NCBI GenBank assembly: GCA_030549495.1 | Contig: JAUIRK010001018.1 | Coordinates: 262,501-326,500, forward strand | From: Nectonema munidae | Lineage: Eukaryota > Nematomorpha > Nectonematoida > Nectonematidae | Length of the DNA: 64,000 nt | Reading direction: 5' to 3' | Shown: piece after piece, positions 1-11,681 of the stretch | Layout of the letters: the number at the start of each line of letters is the position of its first letter | Position numbering within the stretch: the stretch's first letter is position 1 | Notes under the pieces: generated by a model | Database searches by the model: none | What the model saw: only the letters and a program-made list of their open reading frames with translations | What the model was told of the DNA's origin: nothing | Translations under genes and position numbers: made by a program

Positions 1-118
1 ATTGAAAGTTGCTGTAAATTTTTCTCAAAACACCTTTTTCTATTTCACATACAAACTTGTATTTAATCATTTTGGATTTTTTTTTATAATTAAAAATTTT
101 TTTATTCTTTTATTTTAG

Positions 119-295
119 AATGAAACATTCTACTCCAATGAATTGATCATTGATTACGATCCTAGGCAAAAGAATGAAGAAAGTGAAATTTTAGAATTTG
201 GCTGCCAAAAAGTTTTTGCGTACAAAGAATTGAACAGTGATACAGGCGAATTAAGAGATACTACACCCAGCATCGGTTCGGAAAGAAGTTCTTTG
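119..295 (+). CDS. ZP-N repeat 0, second-half exon (C4) plus linker
   Basis: Internal exon of the plus-strand ZP-N array gene; 59 codons, phase 0 to phase 0. It follows a pyrimidine-rich tract ending TTTTAG and ends before GTAAGT, a strong donor. The protein starts NETFYSNELIIDYDP, which carries the Y-x-N-x-[IL]-I-I-x-Y strand seen in the second half of ZP-N domains, then reaches a single cysteine (EFGCQKVF) that fits the fourth ZP-N cysteine. About 28 hydrophilic residues follow (ELNSDTGELRDTTPS...SSL) and look like an inter-domain linker. The matching first-half exon must lie left of the window. Reading on past the donor gives a low-complexity tail, so I reject the longer open frame. The family call is by motif and by comparison with the other repeats here. 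Confidence 0.72.
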
Positions 296-716
296 GTAAG
301 TTTTTACTCTTGCTGTAATATTCACTTTTTAGTTCTTATTATCTCTTATCAAATAATTCTTTCTTGTTTTCTAAATATTTTCGTTGATATCACGAACGAA
401 ATATTAACAATGTCAATACTGCTGTTTTCAATTTTGAATAGTTTCATCAAAAATGTTATAAAGCGCACCACTTGTATAAATAACCCCCACCCCTTCCACA
501 CACACACACACACATTTAAATTATATATATTTTTTTATAATATTTTTCATATGATAGTATAAATTAGTAAGAAGATTAATAACATTTTTTTTTAATTTTT
601 TGAAATTTAATAAACTCTAAAAAAATTTTTGTTGGTTTTAATTAAATTATAATTGTATTATTGAAATTAATTAATTTATAAACAAATGAAGGTCTGTTTG
701 CTTTAATAGTAATCAC

Positions 717-2022
717 TAGGGCGAACAAAAATTGACCTAATAACTCAAAAATATTGACTTTTTTGTAAAAAAAATGGACTATTTGGCAGAAAAAATTTAC
801 TTTTTCAAAAAAAGGTTTTTTATAACTTGCAAAAGAGAACTGAAGCCTGATAGCGTCTTTAACAGAGTTTCGGAGCCACGAAAAAAATTTTCCGGGCCCC
901 GGAGTTATGTTTTTTTTTAGCTCCGGTGTGAGTTCCAACACGCTCTTATAGTTAAGTGTATATTTTTAAAAAATTTAATAAAAAATAACCAAAAAACAGT
1001 TATGATTAGAGAATATATGCATGTTTTACTTGAAATTAACATTTCCGCTAGCTTTCTTCTAAAAAATGTCGAGGGGTTAAATCATGCAGAGCCAGTTAGT
1101 GGAGGCGTATTTTAATTTTTACGGCTCCGGTTCCATGTAGAAAAATTCATATATCGCAACCCTGATTTTTATTACTTTTTAAATCATTTAAGGCCTCTTT
1201 TTCTTCTATAAATAATAAAAAGAACAAAATTTAACTTAAAAACTTCAAAGTTATTGACCCTTATACTTTAAAATATTTACTTTATTTCATAAAAAATTCA
1301 CTTAAAAATTATTTTAAGCTTTTTTATTTAGAAGAATTGAAATACACAAGGAAATAATTAAATATATTAGAAGAAAAATTTCTATCTTTTGCTAGAAGCT
1401 TTTTTAACATCGAAAATGATCTTTCTACAGGACAAGTTGTAGCTTGACAATTTTGTAACTCTGCATAAGTACTGGAAGAAATGTTTAGCTTTTTCAATTC
1501 TATATCTTTAATATCGTTATTTTCAAACCTTTTATTCAAATAATTTTTAATTCCACAATCATCGTGATCAAACTTGATAGAGTAAAAAAGTTTTGATGCA
1601 TCTTTTATGCTAAAAGAAGTTGACTCTACAAACTGCCCTAACTGAACATAGTTTTCTTTATGTTAAGCAGATGTTTATGTAATTTTAAACAGCTGATGCT
1701 TTCTCTTTCACCAAAATTCCATTTTTGCATTCAAAAAAATTTACAATTTCTTTTATTTTTGGTATGTGATCGCAGTAGTAAGAAGCAGCGTTCAGCCAGC
1801 TTGCCCATCTTGTAATAATTGGAGAAAAACTTGAGCAAAAATGTTTGTAAAAAAAATTGACATAAAAAAAATTATTGAATTTTAAAAGAAAAAAAATTTA
1901 CTTTATTGACCTTAAAAAATTTTAAAAATAATCGAAAATTAAGTAAATATATAATAAATAATTGTTTCTAACAAACTAAAAAACAAAATAAAAAATTGAC
2001 TTTATTGACTTTATTCGCCCTA
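717..2022 (-). mobile_element. hAT transposon relic with transposase C-terminus
   Basis: Terminal inverted repeats TAGGGCGAA at both ends, flanked by a perfect 8-bp duplication GTAATCAC (709-716 and 2023-2030), the hAT target size. On the minus strand, 1324-1539 encodes the hAT C-terminal dimerisation segment (ATTCPVERSFSMLKKLLAKD), and 1780-1850 reads WASWLNAASYYCDHIPKIK, another hAT-like stretch. The frame is interrupted between them, so the transposase is decayed. A second, smaller hAT-like element appears nested at 863-1164. Confidence 0.8.
863..1164. mobile_element. Nested hAT-like MITE
   Basis: Ends CAGAGTTTCGGAGCC and, on the opposite strand from 1164, CAGGGTTGCGATATA, with further GGAACCGGAGCC-like sequence inside. 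The flanking octamers GTCTTTAA and ATTTTTAT agree at five of eight positions, so the duplication is decayed or the limits are slightly off. It contains no coding sequence and lies within the larger hAT relic. Confidence 0.45.
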
Positions 2023-2935
2023 GTAATCACTAACTAAGGTGAATATTCTAATTAGATAAAACAAGTTAAAAAACAAATAAAATATATTTTTTTTAATTTA
2101 TTTACCGATGCACACACAAATAAACAAATAAACATCTAACTTGCTAATTTAAAGTAAAAAGTTAACAAACGTTGGTCATCTATTTTTTCGACACTTTTAC
2201 TATTATATAAAAATTTATTGTGTTAAAAAAATTAAACTTTTAAATAAACTTATTTGCTTAAACTTAAACTGAAATGACATAATTTATATGGGTAGTTCAG
2301 GGAGGGGGTGTTGCTTAACATAATTCCTATAATCATTTTACTACTCAAAATATATTTTAATCTAATTTTAAATATCTGATTAATTGAATCATTTTGTCTT
2401 AACTTCTTTCGACCTAAGAGAAAATTATGCGCATTTGAGCGATGTAAGTTGGAATAAAGAAGACATTTTATTTCCAATCAATTGACAGATCTAGAAAAAG
2501 CGGAAAAAAAAGAAAAACCACAAAATGCTAAATTTGATTGAAAGTTAGTTTAGATTGAAAGTTTAACTGGAGGTTTTTAGCAAAAGAAAAGGAAGAACTA
2601 TTTTAAAGCCGCTTGATAGTACTGCCAATAAATGTAAAATATATGCAAATATTCAGTAGTGTATGAAAATGATAAAAAAAAAATGTAACAATATTTTATG
2701 ATGAATATATAAGATATATAAATATAGTAGGAGGTGGATATATAGCGATATAGCTTGATAAAGAATGTAATAAACGTAACATGACATATTACATACATAG
2801 CGGTCTGGCATTGTGTGTTCAAAAAATATCTATAACCCAATTTTCGGAAAAAAGACAAGATGAAATATTGTGCGTTATAAAGACATTTCTTTCATTCTCC
2901 TCTCTTTATAAGGAAAAATCGTATAAAGATGAGAT

Positions 2936-3227
2936 CAGTAGCGTATTTAAAATTTATTTGGGAAGGGGAGGGGGCATTTTTTAAATTCATAAGCACAACA
3001 AATTTTTTTTGAAGATGATGAATTCAATTACCAGTTAAATTTCAAAATAATTAAAAAAACTAATTTTATCTGATTAAATCACATATGTTAGAAGAAATAA
3101 AACCTAAAGATATGAATAAGGAATTTGATAGCCTATTTAGTTAAATTTTATATATTTTCATCTTGAGAGAGGCGGGGAATGGTCAAGTGCCCCCCCCCCC
3201 TCTCCCCACCCTTTAAATACGTTCCTG
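2936..3227. mobile_element. hAT-like MITE
   Basis: A 292-bp element with imperfect inverted ends: CAGTAGCGTATTTAAA on the left and, reverse-complemented, CAGGAACGTATTTAAAG on the right. Flanking octamers GATGAGAT and GGTGAGAA match at six positions. G- and C-runs inside the ends are typical of this family type. Non-coding; sits in an intron of the ZP-N array. Confidence 0.6.
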
Positions 3228-3524
3228 GGTGAGAATGCTCCTACTTTATCAATATAGCTAAATGAGCGCTAAAAATTCTCAAAAAATAATTACCTCCCTG
3301 GCTTTCTAAAAAGTGTATTTTTCATAAAGCACGAAAAATTAAAAAACGTCATTATTGCGAGCAACCAAAATCACTTCTAGGGTCAGAGTGAACACATGTG
3401 GTCTGTGTGTGTCAACCCTATTAAATCTTTTTCCAATATTCCTTAACTTTTAATTAAATAAATTGCTAGAACTTTAAAAGTGAACATTCAAATGTCTTTC
3501 TTCATTTCCCTTCTTTATTTTTAG

Positions 3525-3552
3525 CCTACACGAATTTCAAATAATGCATCAG
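3525..3552 (+). CDS. Linker micro-exon between ZP-N repeats 0 and 1
   Basis: A 28-nt exon candidate flanked by TTTTTAG and GTATGA. It encodes PTRISNNAS plus one base. It begins in phase 0, matching the end of the exon at 119-295, and ends in phase 1, which is what the next ZP-N exon at 4154 needs. The joined codon would be GTA (Val). The support is splice-site quality and phase fit on both sides; the peptide alone carries no family signal. Confidence 0.5.
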
Positions 3553-4153
3553 GTATGAAAAATTAATTTTTCTACCTTCATATAAACTTTAATATCCTCC
3601 AATGATTAAAATGGGTGCAGCACGATTTTGCCGCCTCTTTTAAAAAACTTTTTAAGTGTATTAATTTTTGTGCAATGGGAAAATAAGTAAAACTTTTATT
3701 CAAACAAGCTGAAAATTTAAATGAACACGAGAAAAGAGAGATTTGTTTATTTTAAATTGTGTTAACTATAAAATTTTATTTTGATATTTTATTGAAAACA
3801 TTTCATTTAATGTATTTTTTATTGAAAACAAAACTGATTAAATCTAGTTAATATACAAATTTACATATACCTCTTTGACTCTTGTTAATTATCACAGATA
3901 AGACTTTAAGTCAACATTTAAATGATAGTTTAGGCATAAATTATTATTAAACCATAAGCTATATACATGTTTTTTTATAAATATAAAAAGATTTACATTA
4001 TAAATTTTCACTAATATAAAAATTAATACTTATATGTTTTTATTTTTCCCATTCAAATACGACAATAAAAAATATTTTAAAAAAAAATTTTTTTTCCACT
4101 GAACTGTATATTTCTTTCTTTTGGGCTATATTATTTTGAATTTATTTTTAAAG

Positions 4154-4320
4154 TAAGTTTTGTGTGCAGCCAAAAAGGCATAGAGATTTCTCTTCTCTTT
4201 GAAGAAATGTTCTATGGAAAAGTTTTTACCCTGGACAACAGCTCTCTTTGCACCTTCAATTCGATTGGTCAGAATTTCATTAAAATCAACATTCCTCTTA
4301 ACACGTGCAATACCATTAAA
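4154..4320 (+). CDS. ZP-N repeat 1, first-half exon (C1-C3)
   Basis: Encodes two bases completing a codon, then SFVCSQKGIEISLLFEEMFYG and onward for 55 codons to NIPLNTCNTIK, followed by a GTAAGA donor. It has the ZP-N first-half pattern: C1 in VCSQKG, alternating hydrophobic strand IEISLLF, the F-x-G-x-V turn (FYGKVF), C2 in SLCTF, strand FIKINIPL, and C3 in NTCNT where most repeats have ECGT. Start phase 1 and end phase 0 are shared with the five other first-half exons in this window. C2 and C3 form the inner disulphide in known ZP-N domains. The minus-strand frame across this stretch is a shadow. Confidence 0.78.
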
Positions 4321-4917
4321 GTAAGAAGTGAAAACAATTTTACAAAATCTTGTGACACATTTCCATTCTATGGCATTTTGACTATGATAGTGGGGAAATT
4401 TTATCACATATCATTTTTCAACTTCAATAATGTATCAGTTTTGTAGCTTTTTTATTTCAAAAAATCATCATCATCACTCTCACCGTAGTTTTGTGAAAAA
4501 ATTGAAGAATACCAGCTAGTTTATCAAAATGGAAAATAATTTTTGCATCAAGATCCAATTTTATTCAAATTTTAACGAACAAATGAATGAATTTGTACTC
4601 AAAAAATTTTAAATCTATTTTAATTCGAAATTTATGCATTTCAAAAATTTGAAAATTAACATGTCTCTGAATTTTGCCTCGTCTCCATTAAGTTCCCCTT
4701 AGGGAAGAGAACTACCCACCTGGTTCTCTAAATCAGTCCCTCCCTCGTCTCTATAATCATTATCATCATCACTATTATTCCTTTTAGATATTCATCATCA
4801 TTATTATCTCATATGTCATTATCAGATCATACATTATATATATTTGTATTGCAGCGTATAAATCCTTTATTATATATATCTTCACTTTTTGCATTCAAAA
4901 GAACTTTTTTGTTTCAG

Positions 4918-5027
4918 AATGGAGATTACTACCAAAACAAAATCATCATTCACTATGACCACGCTTTTTTCGGCAGACCAGCTCAAGTACATCACACAAT
5001 CAGTTGCAAAGTTGGCAAAAAGGATGA
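4918..5027 (+). CDS. ZP-N repeat 1, second-half exon (C4)
   Basis: Begins directly after TTTGTTTCAG and ends before GTAAGA. The 36 codons plus two bases read NGDYYQNKIIIHYDHAFFG, then an Arg, then HHTISCKVGKKD. The YQNKIIIHY strand and the lone cysteine match the C4 half of ZP-N, so this completes repeat 1 with the exon at 4154-4320. It starts in phase 0, as required, and ends in phase 2, feeding the linker exon at 5474. The in-frame reading beyond the donor stops after one codon, which supports splicing here. Confidence 0.75.
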
Positions 5028-5473
5028 GTAAGATAGAGATTGTAATGATTGAAATAGCGCATAATATCTCCATTTGCACACATGACTTTTCAAGTTCAAA
5101 AGCTTACATATTAACTTCACCAAAAGTTATGCTTTGTAAATTTAATTTCAAAATTTTCAACTTGATCCCAAAGCAAGGATTGCATGTGATTGGTTATTCG
5201 TTTTGTGTGAAGATTTGCTTTTTTGACATAAGATTGGCATTTATTTATATTATACATAATATGTCGTTATATTCAAAGCATTCAAAATCCAAATTTCAGA
5301 ATCGTTTTCTAAGTTTGGTAGGAATCTTGTCATGAACACGCTTAAAAATATTTAATAACGTAATTATTTGATTTGAGAAACTTTTCACGTTTTTGGCGCT
5401 TTTAACGAAAGTCAAACTATACATTTCCTCATACAACGCAAGAGATATCCAACTTTTTACCTTTATTGTCTAG

Positions 5474-5528
5474 AACATCAAATGAAGGCTTGGATGAGAA
5501 GAGACTCATTGGATCGTATAACACAGAG
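5474..5528 (+). CDS. Linker exon after ZP-N repeat 1
   Basis: A 55-nt exon between a TTGTCTAG acceptor and a GTAATC donor. In the phase set by the previous exon (2) it reads (E)TSNEGLDEKRLIGSYNTE and ends in phase 0. The composition resembles the hydrophilic tail of the exon at 119-295. A further micro-exon (phase 0 to 1) would be needed to join the next ZP-N exon at 16959; I did not locate it with confidence in the transposon-filled intron between them. Confidence 0.55.
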
Positions 5529-6003
5529 GTAATCTTTTATATTTCTTCACACATTAGGTGTTTATTTTAAACAGTTTGTGTCCTTCGTAGTTTATAGTTT
5601 GTAAAATTGTTACTCATGTAATAACTAAATTCATTAGTTGTAAATATTTACAATGTGTAATATATGTAATTTCAATTTTTAGTATACCCGTTGTTAAGTT
5701 CTCAATACTTTTTTTGACTTTATGACTGTTCCATTTTTGTGCATAATTTTAAGATACCTGCCATATAGCGGTCATTTCTGACTTTTAGTGCAGTGATTAT
5801 TCCACTGTTAAATCTTAGTTTTTATTTTTTTATCATACTATTTTTTTATTGTATTATTAATTTAAATGACGAATATAATTAATAAATCTTCTTCTTCTTA
5901 TTTATATTTCTTCTACTCCTATTAAAAGCTTTAATTACTGCTTCAGACAAGTATACATAATGAAAAGAGATATGGAAAAATTTAAAAATTTGTATTGAAT
6001 AGA

Positions 6004-7430
6004 ATAGAATTTATTTCGCATATGGAGTAATAAATGAAAAATAATAGATCTTGGTAACAAACAAATGCAAAATTAGATTTTTGGACATCATAAAAGATAT
6101 AGGATACGAGGATGGATCATCAAGAGGCCGAAGTGCCGTTGAGATGATCAACCTTACACATATAAAAATATTTAACAAAAAATCATTGAAGAGAATAAGA
6201 TGATCAAGTAAAGTTACCACATTGCGTTTCATTTGAATACAGTGCATTAGATGTGTAAACTTATGAAAAATATGTAGATAGCATTGGTGGAAGAGTATAA
6301 GAAGCATATAAATGTAAAAAATAAGAATACTGATATTGATACAGAAAACTAATAATGTTGAAATTGCTGCTTTAACCAGTCAAACTCTCATACAAGTATA
6401 ACAGTTAGATTTGGAGCAAGAAGACTCATACTCTGAGTATATGTTATTTTTAGATAATTTTTCAATTTAGTAGAGGAGCAAGAGTAGAGGGAAATAATAT
6501 GGAAGTTTTACAGTTGGATAATCTAAAGAAAGGGACAGACAAAAAAGAGAGAAATCTGGGAGAGCTTCTTTGTTTTTCAAAATTAAATCAAATAATACCG
6601 TTAAAAATATCAGGTAATAGACATTTGAGGGACTTTTCGATAAGAAAGACTAACTTGAATTTATATATATCAGGTAGTTTTAATAAAAAAAAATGCAGAT
6701 GGGTGAAGTGTGTACCAAGAAATTCTTTTGTAAACTGCCCAGAGGAAATATGGAAGAGTGTCCCCAATTGATAAAACTAAGTCTGGTAAAAATACTGATT
6801 TATACAGTAAAAGTAAAGCGTTAGAAGAAAAAAAATTTCTACAGTGCTTTAAAACACCAATTACTATACATCTAACTTTTTTGTTTAAATGATTGATATG
6901 ATCTTTCCAAGTTAAAGAATTATTTATTACTAAACCTAGGAGGTTGAACTTATCAACCATAATCATTTCAAACTTAGTTAACAAAGAATAAAGACTAGTA
7001 TCTAAAATATTATGAGAGAAGTCCATGCAAAAAGATTTTTAGAGTTTATTCAAAGACAAAAAGTAGAAAAATAGCAGAATGTGTACAATTAGGAAGGTCA
7101 TTAATAAAGGTATTGAAAAGCAGTGGTCTAAGAATTGATCCTTGGGGCACACCTGATTTAACGCTGAGAAGAGAAGATAAAGTATCATTGATATAGACCG
7201 CCTGTTGTCTATTTGAGAAGTAAGATTCAAAAAACAATAATACAGAAGGAGAAAATCAGTAAAATGTCAATGAAACAAGAGAGAATTTGGATTTTCTGTT
7301 CACGTGCATCTATAATTTTGTCAATAAAATACGAGTGAAAAAGTTCGGTAGAGTAACCTTTGGTAAATCCAAATTGTAATGGGCAGAAGATGCAATTTTG
7401 AATATAAAGAAATTTTATGTAAATCAAGTT
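6004..7430 (-). mobile_element. LINE remnant (CR1/Jockey-like reverse transcriptase)
   Basis: On the minus strand, frames around 7430-7046 read FGFTKGYSTELFHSYFIDKI then KSGVPQGSILRPLLFNTFIN, the reverse-transcriptase palm region just beyond the catalytic block. Frames at 7026-6670 continue with NLLGLVINNSLTWKDHINHL, the usual RT-to-C-terminus transition of CR1/Jockey-group LINEs. The plus-strand TAGAATAGAATAGAATTT at 6000 is the complement of an ATTCT-type 3' tail. It is truncated at the 5' side and carries several frame breaks. The plus-strand open frame 6499-6771 is its shadow. Confidence 0.75.
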
Positions 7431-8159
7431 CTGACTGCTTAATTTTTGTGAATTTAATTGAAAAGTAATTAACTTTCAAATTTTGACTCACTCGCATATA
7501 AAACTATTTTTATTTAGAAGATCAATCCGCCTAATCGTAAGTTGCTTTTTCTTTCACACGCAAAAATGCTTCTTATTATACATTTGTGCACTAGAAGATT
7601 GTTCTTACGAAACTATTTAAACACTTACTTATATATTTATTTCTTACGAAACTATTTACGTGTCTATTTTAATGTAAATGTAGTAGTATTATCAGCAGTA
7701 AATACAATACATAAATGATTCACTTGTTATATGTAAAATGCAGAGACATGCTTTTAAAGACGTCAAAACTTTAGCCAATGGGATAAGCTTTACTCTTGAT
7801 ATTCCTTGAAAAAGGCTTGGGAGAGTGGAAATATCTTATTGAACAAAGTTTGAAAATAGAACTTGAATTTTCTATTATACTAGTAGTTTATTGCTTAAAT
7901 TTGAAAAACGTGAACGATTCGAAAAATGTTTTATTAAAATTACAATTAATTTCGGTGTTGTCTCACACCTTTATCAAGTCTAAATACAACGAAAATACAG
8001 AAACAAAGTCACATATGTTTGTCGCTTTTGTAGTTTACGCTTTTATCATTACTTCAAAGTAAAGATGCCTAACCGTCAGCATCATCCTTCTCATTTACAT
8101 TAACATATATCTTGCATGGTCCAATCCCATAGTATATATATATATATACTTATTAACAC
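7431..8159. other. No gene recognised
   Basis: AT-rich intronic-type DNA with a TA microsatellite at about 8133-8150. The open frame at 7796-8062 has no recognisable motif. Confidence 0.4.
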
Positions 8160-8309
8160 TACACTCATTATAAAGAATTATAAAAGGTCCAATTTTCGAT
8201 TGGACCATGCGAGGAACAGTTCATAAGATGAGTCCAAATTTGTTGGCAAAAAGTGTTCGCAAACCGGCTTGTTCGTAGATGAAGGTATTCGTAAAGCGAG
8301 GTTGCACTG
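8160..8309 (-). mobile_element. Single end of a Tigger/pogo-like MITE
   Basis: On the minus strand from 8309 the sequence reads CAGTGCAACCTCGCTTTACG, with a TA dinucleotide just outside, as in Tigger/pogo inverted ends. No opposite end was found, so the left limit is nominal. A short inverted repeat (TTGCATGGTCCAAT at 8112, ATTGGACCATGCGA at 8199) overlaps it. Non-coding. Confidence 0.4.
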
Positions 8310-8970
8310 TATAATGTCAAAAATGTTAGAATAGGTGTTAAATAAATGCAAAAAATGGAAATTTGAAGTGTTATTGAATGGCATCTGTTATCCCCTATAG
8401 GTATAAGTTTAAATCTGAATGTTTTCAAAACAATTAGCGTCAAACTTACTCAACACAAAGAGCCTTTGATAATTGGAATCCTTTGCCGAAAGAAGTAGTT
8501 AATTCCCTCACACCCAGCCGATGATTTCATGAACAAGTTTGATATATTTTGGCAGTCTATGGTTTTATTTCATTACTTAATAGTTTTAAGATTCTCAGAC
8601 AAATTTTACCGGCATTGTTATGTGGGTTTGTTATGTTAAAACTGAAAAATTTCAAATATAAATATTTACTAAGAAAAACAGAAAATTTTTGTAATTACAA
8701 GATTGTTATCGATTCAAAAGGTTTTAAGAAAATAGCAAAAGTAAGAATAAAATCGAAAGTTTAGTGTCATATATTTTAAAGATTCTCCCAAACCTCGCTC
8801 AACTGATCATGAATGCCGTCACATTTAACACTGCCATCAATACCAATTACTATCAACATCTTAATGTTAAACACCTGACTCTAACCACTCTTAATAGATG
8901 CGCACTTACCTGCACAACCATTTCAAAGTAAAACCTACCTTGTCTTAAATAAATCTTTCTTACTACTCAC

Positions 8971-9431
8971 AAGGGTTTGCTCCCGGTTCTGAAATACCGG
9001 GACGTTCCCGGCTCTAAAAATTTGGGAAGCGTCTCGGAACCGAAAAGTATTTCCGGTTCCGAGAATAACTTAGTCGTAATTGATTTATTTCACTATGCAA
9101 TTCTTTGCATAAAACTTTGCTGCACTTCATTCATATAAAATCTTTTTTTCATTGTCATCTCATTTTAATGGTAAACGGAGAAAAGTGTGCAAACGACAAA
9201 AGAGTTTATTTTTCTTTTTCTGCACACATTTGTCGTTTGCACACTTTTCTCCTAGAACCATTTTAATGATAATGATACAGAAAGAAAAAGTGTACATCTG
9301 TTTATAATAAATCAAAAACGTCAATTTCATTGCATCTTTTTGCTGTCTATATATCTCCTTAAGGAACCGGGATTTCTCGGTTAGTTTTTTTCGGTATCGG
9401 TTCCTAATTTTCGATACTTATGCAAACTCTA
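8971..9431. mobile_element. hAT MITE with internal hairpin
   Basis: A 461-bp element with ends AAGGGTTTGC and GCAAACTCTA, flanked by the perfect octamer CTACTCAC (8963-8970 and 9432-9439). The sub-terminal sequence is rich in CCGGTTCC-type blocks. An internal hairpin at about 9167-9266 has near-perfect arms (GGAGAAAAGTGTGCAAACGA and its complement), separated by a pyrimidine-rich loop. Non-coding. Confidence 0.75.
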
Positions 9432-10028
9432 CTACTCACTTATAACAATTTACTTTCAACCGAACATTTCTTATGGATAAGTTCTTGCGTCCCGAAAGGC
9501 TAGACACAGATCCTAATTCTGTTAATGCATCTGATGAGTGGAAACACTGGTATTCTACCTTTAAAAATTTGTTTCTTCAATTTCTTCACATAAGCCTGAT
9601 AAACTGTCAGTGCTCATTATCTATTTACCCGCCACGGTCTACAAATACATTGAGAAGTGTTTTTTTTAGGAAAACAGTTAAAAATCTTTATTTAAAAAAG
9701 TTAATGTAAAGTGAGTTTGCGACCACTTTTCTCACCAACAGATCCATTCTACAACAACTGAAGTTACTTCCTTTTTTCGTTCGGTTTGATTCGTGTGGAT
9801 TTGAAGTAAAATGAGTTAGGTAAGTAAGTCATGATCGATGAATTATATTAAAATATATTGAGGAAAAGCACAAACAGTGGCAGCTTTTGAAGGTATCCAA
9901 GGCCAAATCAGTGTAAGTGCAAAGATAAAACAAGCACACAATAAATGAAGTATATCATGAAAGTATCATGATAAAGAAAATAAGTAAATATATATAATGA
10001 CCCATTTGGGATTATTGTTCCTGTAGAG

Positions 10029-10462
10029 AAGGGGCGGGCAACCTTTTCAGAGTGAGGGCCAGATGAGACTTTTGGAAGGATATCGCGGGCCAGAGTGAAA
10101 AAAGAAATCTCAGAATTAATATATTTTGTATAATACATTGATTACATGTAAAATTACATCAATTTTATCAATTTATCATTGATTTTGTATAATACATTGA
10201 TTGAAAAAAAAGTATAATAGATGAATAAATTGTACAAAAATTGCATTGAACACTCTTCAAATCAATGAGACTGCTGGTGCTGTTTGCCATGAAGAAGTAT
10301 TTCCATGTCTGGCTCGATGGTTGAGGAAATTTATTTATTTGAAAACTTAAAATTCATTGGAATTTCTTCTCTACTTTTACTAGGAGGTCCGCGGGCCGGA
10401 TTGCAATAATAAAGCCTAGCAGGGTGGCGGGCCAGACGATAAGCCTTCGCGGACCGGATGTG
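10029..10462. mobile_element. hAT (Buster-like) MITE, right end degraded
   Basis: Begins AAGGGGCGGGCAACCTTTTC, close to the CAGGGGTGGGCAACC ends of Buster-type hATs, and ends in a GCGGGCC-rich block. The octamer CTGTAGAG stands on both sides (10021-10028 and 10463-10470), fitting the nnnTAnnn target of this group. The right end lacks a good copy of the inverted repeat. Non-coding. Confidence 0.6.
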
Positions 10463-10813
10463 CTGTAGAGCAACGCAGATAAACTTGAATTTCCAATGGA
10501 ATCCAATGGAGATTAATCAAAATCTTTGCGCTTTGCGCCCAACTAAAATGGGATAACGGGATGCGTTTAAAGAGTCTCTGCGCAAAGGATCCACACAACG
10601 TCTCACTTCAATATTCAAAAGAGTGAAAAATGAAAAGAATAGTTCGTTTATTAGCTTCGTTAGTTAGTTAAGAAGAAGAAGAAAGTTTATTTACAAACGG
10701 CAATCAGAATCACAAAAATATTCTTGCATTAATGAACACGTTAATTGAAGAAAGCATATTTATATATGAATACCTTGTTATAAGTTATACTAAAATGAAA
10801 TTGCCAATTTCAG

Positions 10814-10908
10814 AAGTGCTTGTTTGTGAGATGCCCAAAAGGGGTGTGAAAGCCGGTGAAATGAGTACCTCAACGAGGCTAAGAGTACAACATCCAAAAG
10901 AAGAATTG
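10814..10908 (+). CDS. Possible additional exon in the intron before ZP-N repeat 2
   Basis: Open stretch between a CAATTTCAG acceptor and a GTAAAG donor: two bases then 31 codons reading VLVCEMPKRGVKAGEMSTST and on to PKEEL. Only this frame is open. The start phase (1) and end phase (0) equal those of ZP-N first-half exons, and there is one cysteine near the start, but the C2 and C3 positions are absent, so it is not a full ZP-N half. It could be an alternative linker exon, an exon relic, or chance. Confidence 0.3.
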
Positions 10909-11384
10909 GTAAAGAAAGTAGGAAAGCATTTGATAAACGTTATTTAAAAAGTGAGATATGTATAACATATATGCTTGCAAGGAAATACTTAGTTGATTAC
11001 TCCTATAAAAATGTTCAGACGAAAAAATATTTTATCAAATGAATGACACAATTAAAAAATAAAAAGTAATGCACTAAAAAAGGTGTTAGTATTAATGACT
11101 TGAATCGCAATTTTATAAGAGCATAAAAAAGGACTTCTTCAAGGAAATACAAATTTGCAAGAATAAATATTGATATTTTGCCACGCTTTTGGCATGTCAT
11201 CTTTGACATCTTTGTCACTACCTTGATATACCCACCCATCATAACATGTGTGTGTGTGTGTAAAGATAGGTACAGTTATAATTAAAAAAAAATCGTTCTT
11301 CCACAGATATTGCAATTTTGGATCAAGCATTCCGATTTTACGTTATCAGCGTATAGGTATCATGGAATGTTTTCATCGAGAAGG

Positions 11385-11462
11385 CACACTTGTATCGAAC
11401 TATGAGGAAATGTAGGCTTGATGCGGAAGCGAACCCAACACACTGAGTTATCGAAACCCCAC
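11385..11462. repeat. Dispersed 75-bp repeat, copy 1
   Basis: Shares CTTGTATCGAACTATGA, AGGCTTGATG, GAGTTATCGAA with 22891-22970, in the same order and spacing. No coding frame and no inverted ends; could be part of a SINE. Confidence 0.55.
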
Positions 11463-11681
11463 GTCCCAACGAGCAATCAATAAGTTAGATCCAAACAAAA
11501 AAGTTGCGTAGTATTACTACGGAGAGTTTATATTTTATGAGAGAAAAATTGTTTTGGACCCTTGTAAAATAGGATAGTAGTCATTTTATATATTAGTCTC
11601 AGGGGTGTTCTAAGATCTTTCAAATTAAAGAAAATGAAAATAGGCAAAAGCAAAGAGGCTAAATATTGGTATAGTCTAAGG

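Noticed and set aside
143-562. 139-aa open frame
   Set aside because: Only 119-295 is exon-like; past the GTAAGT donor the translation becomes low-complexity intron.
4126-4407. Minus-strand frame of 93 aa
   Set aside because: Antisense shadow of the ZP-N repeat 1 exon.
4889-5335. 148-aa frame on plus strand
   Set aside because: Different frame from the spliced second-half exon with C4 at 4918-5027; no motif.
6499-6771. Plus-strand 90-aa frame
   Set aside because: Antisense to the LINE reverse-transcriptase tail.
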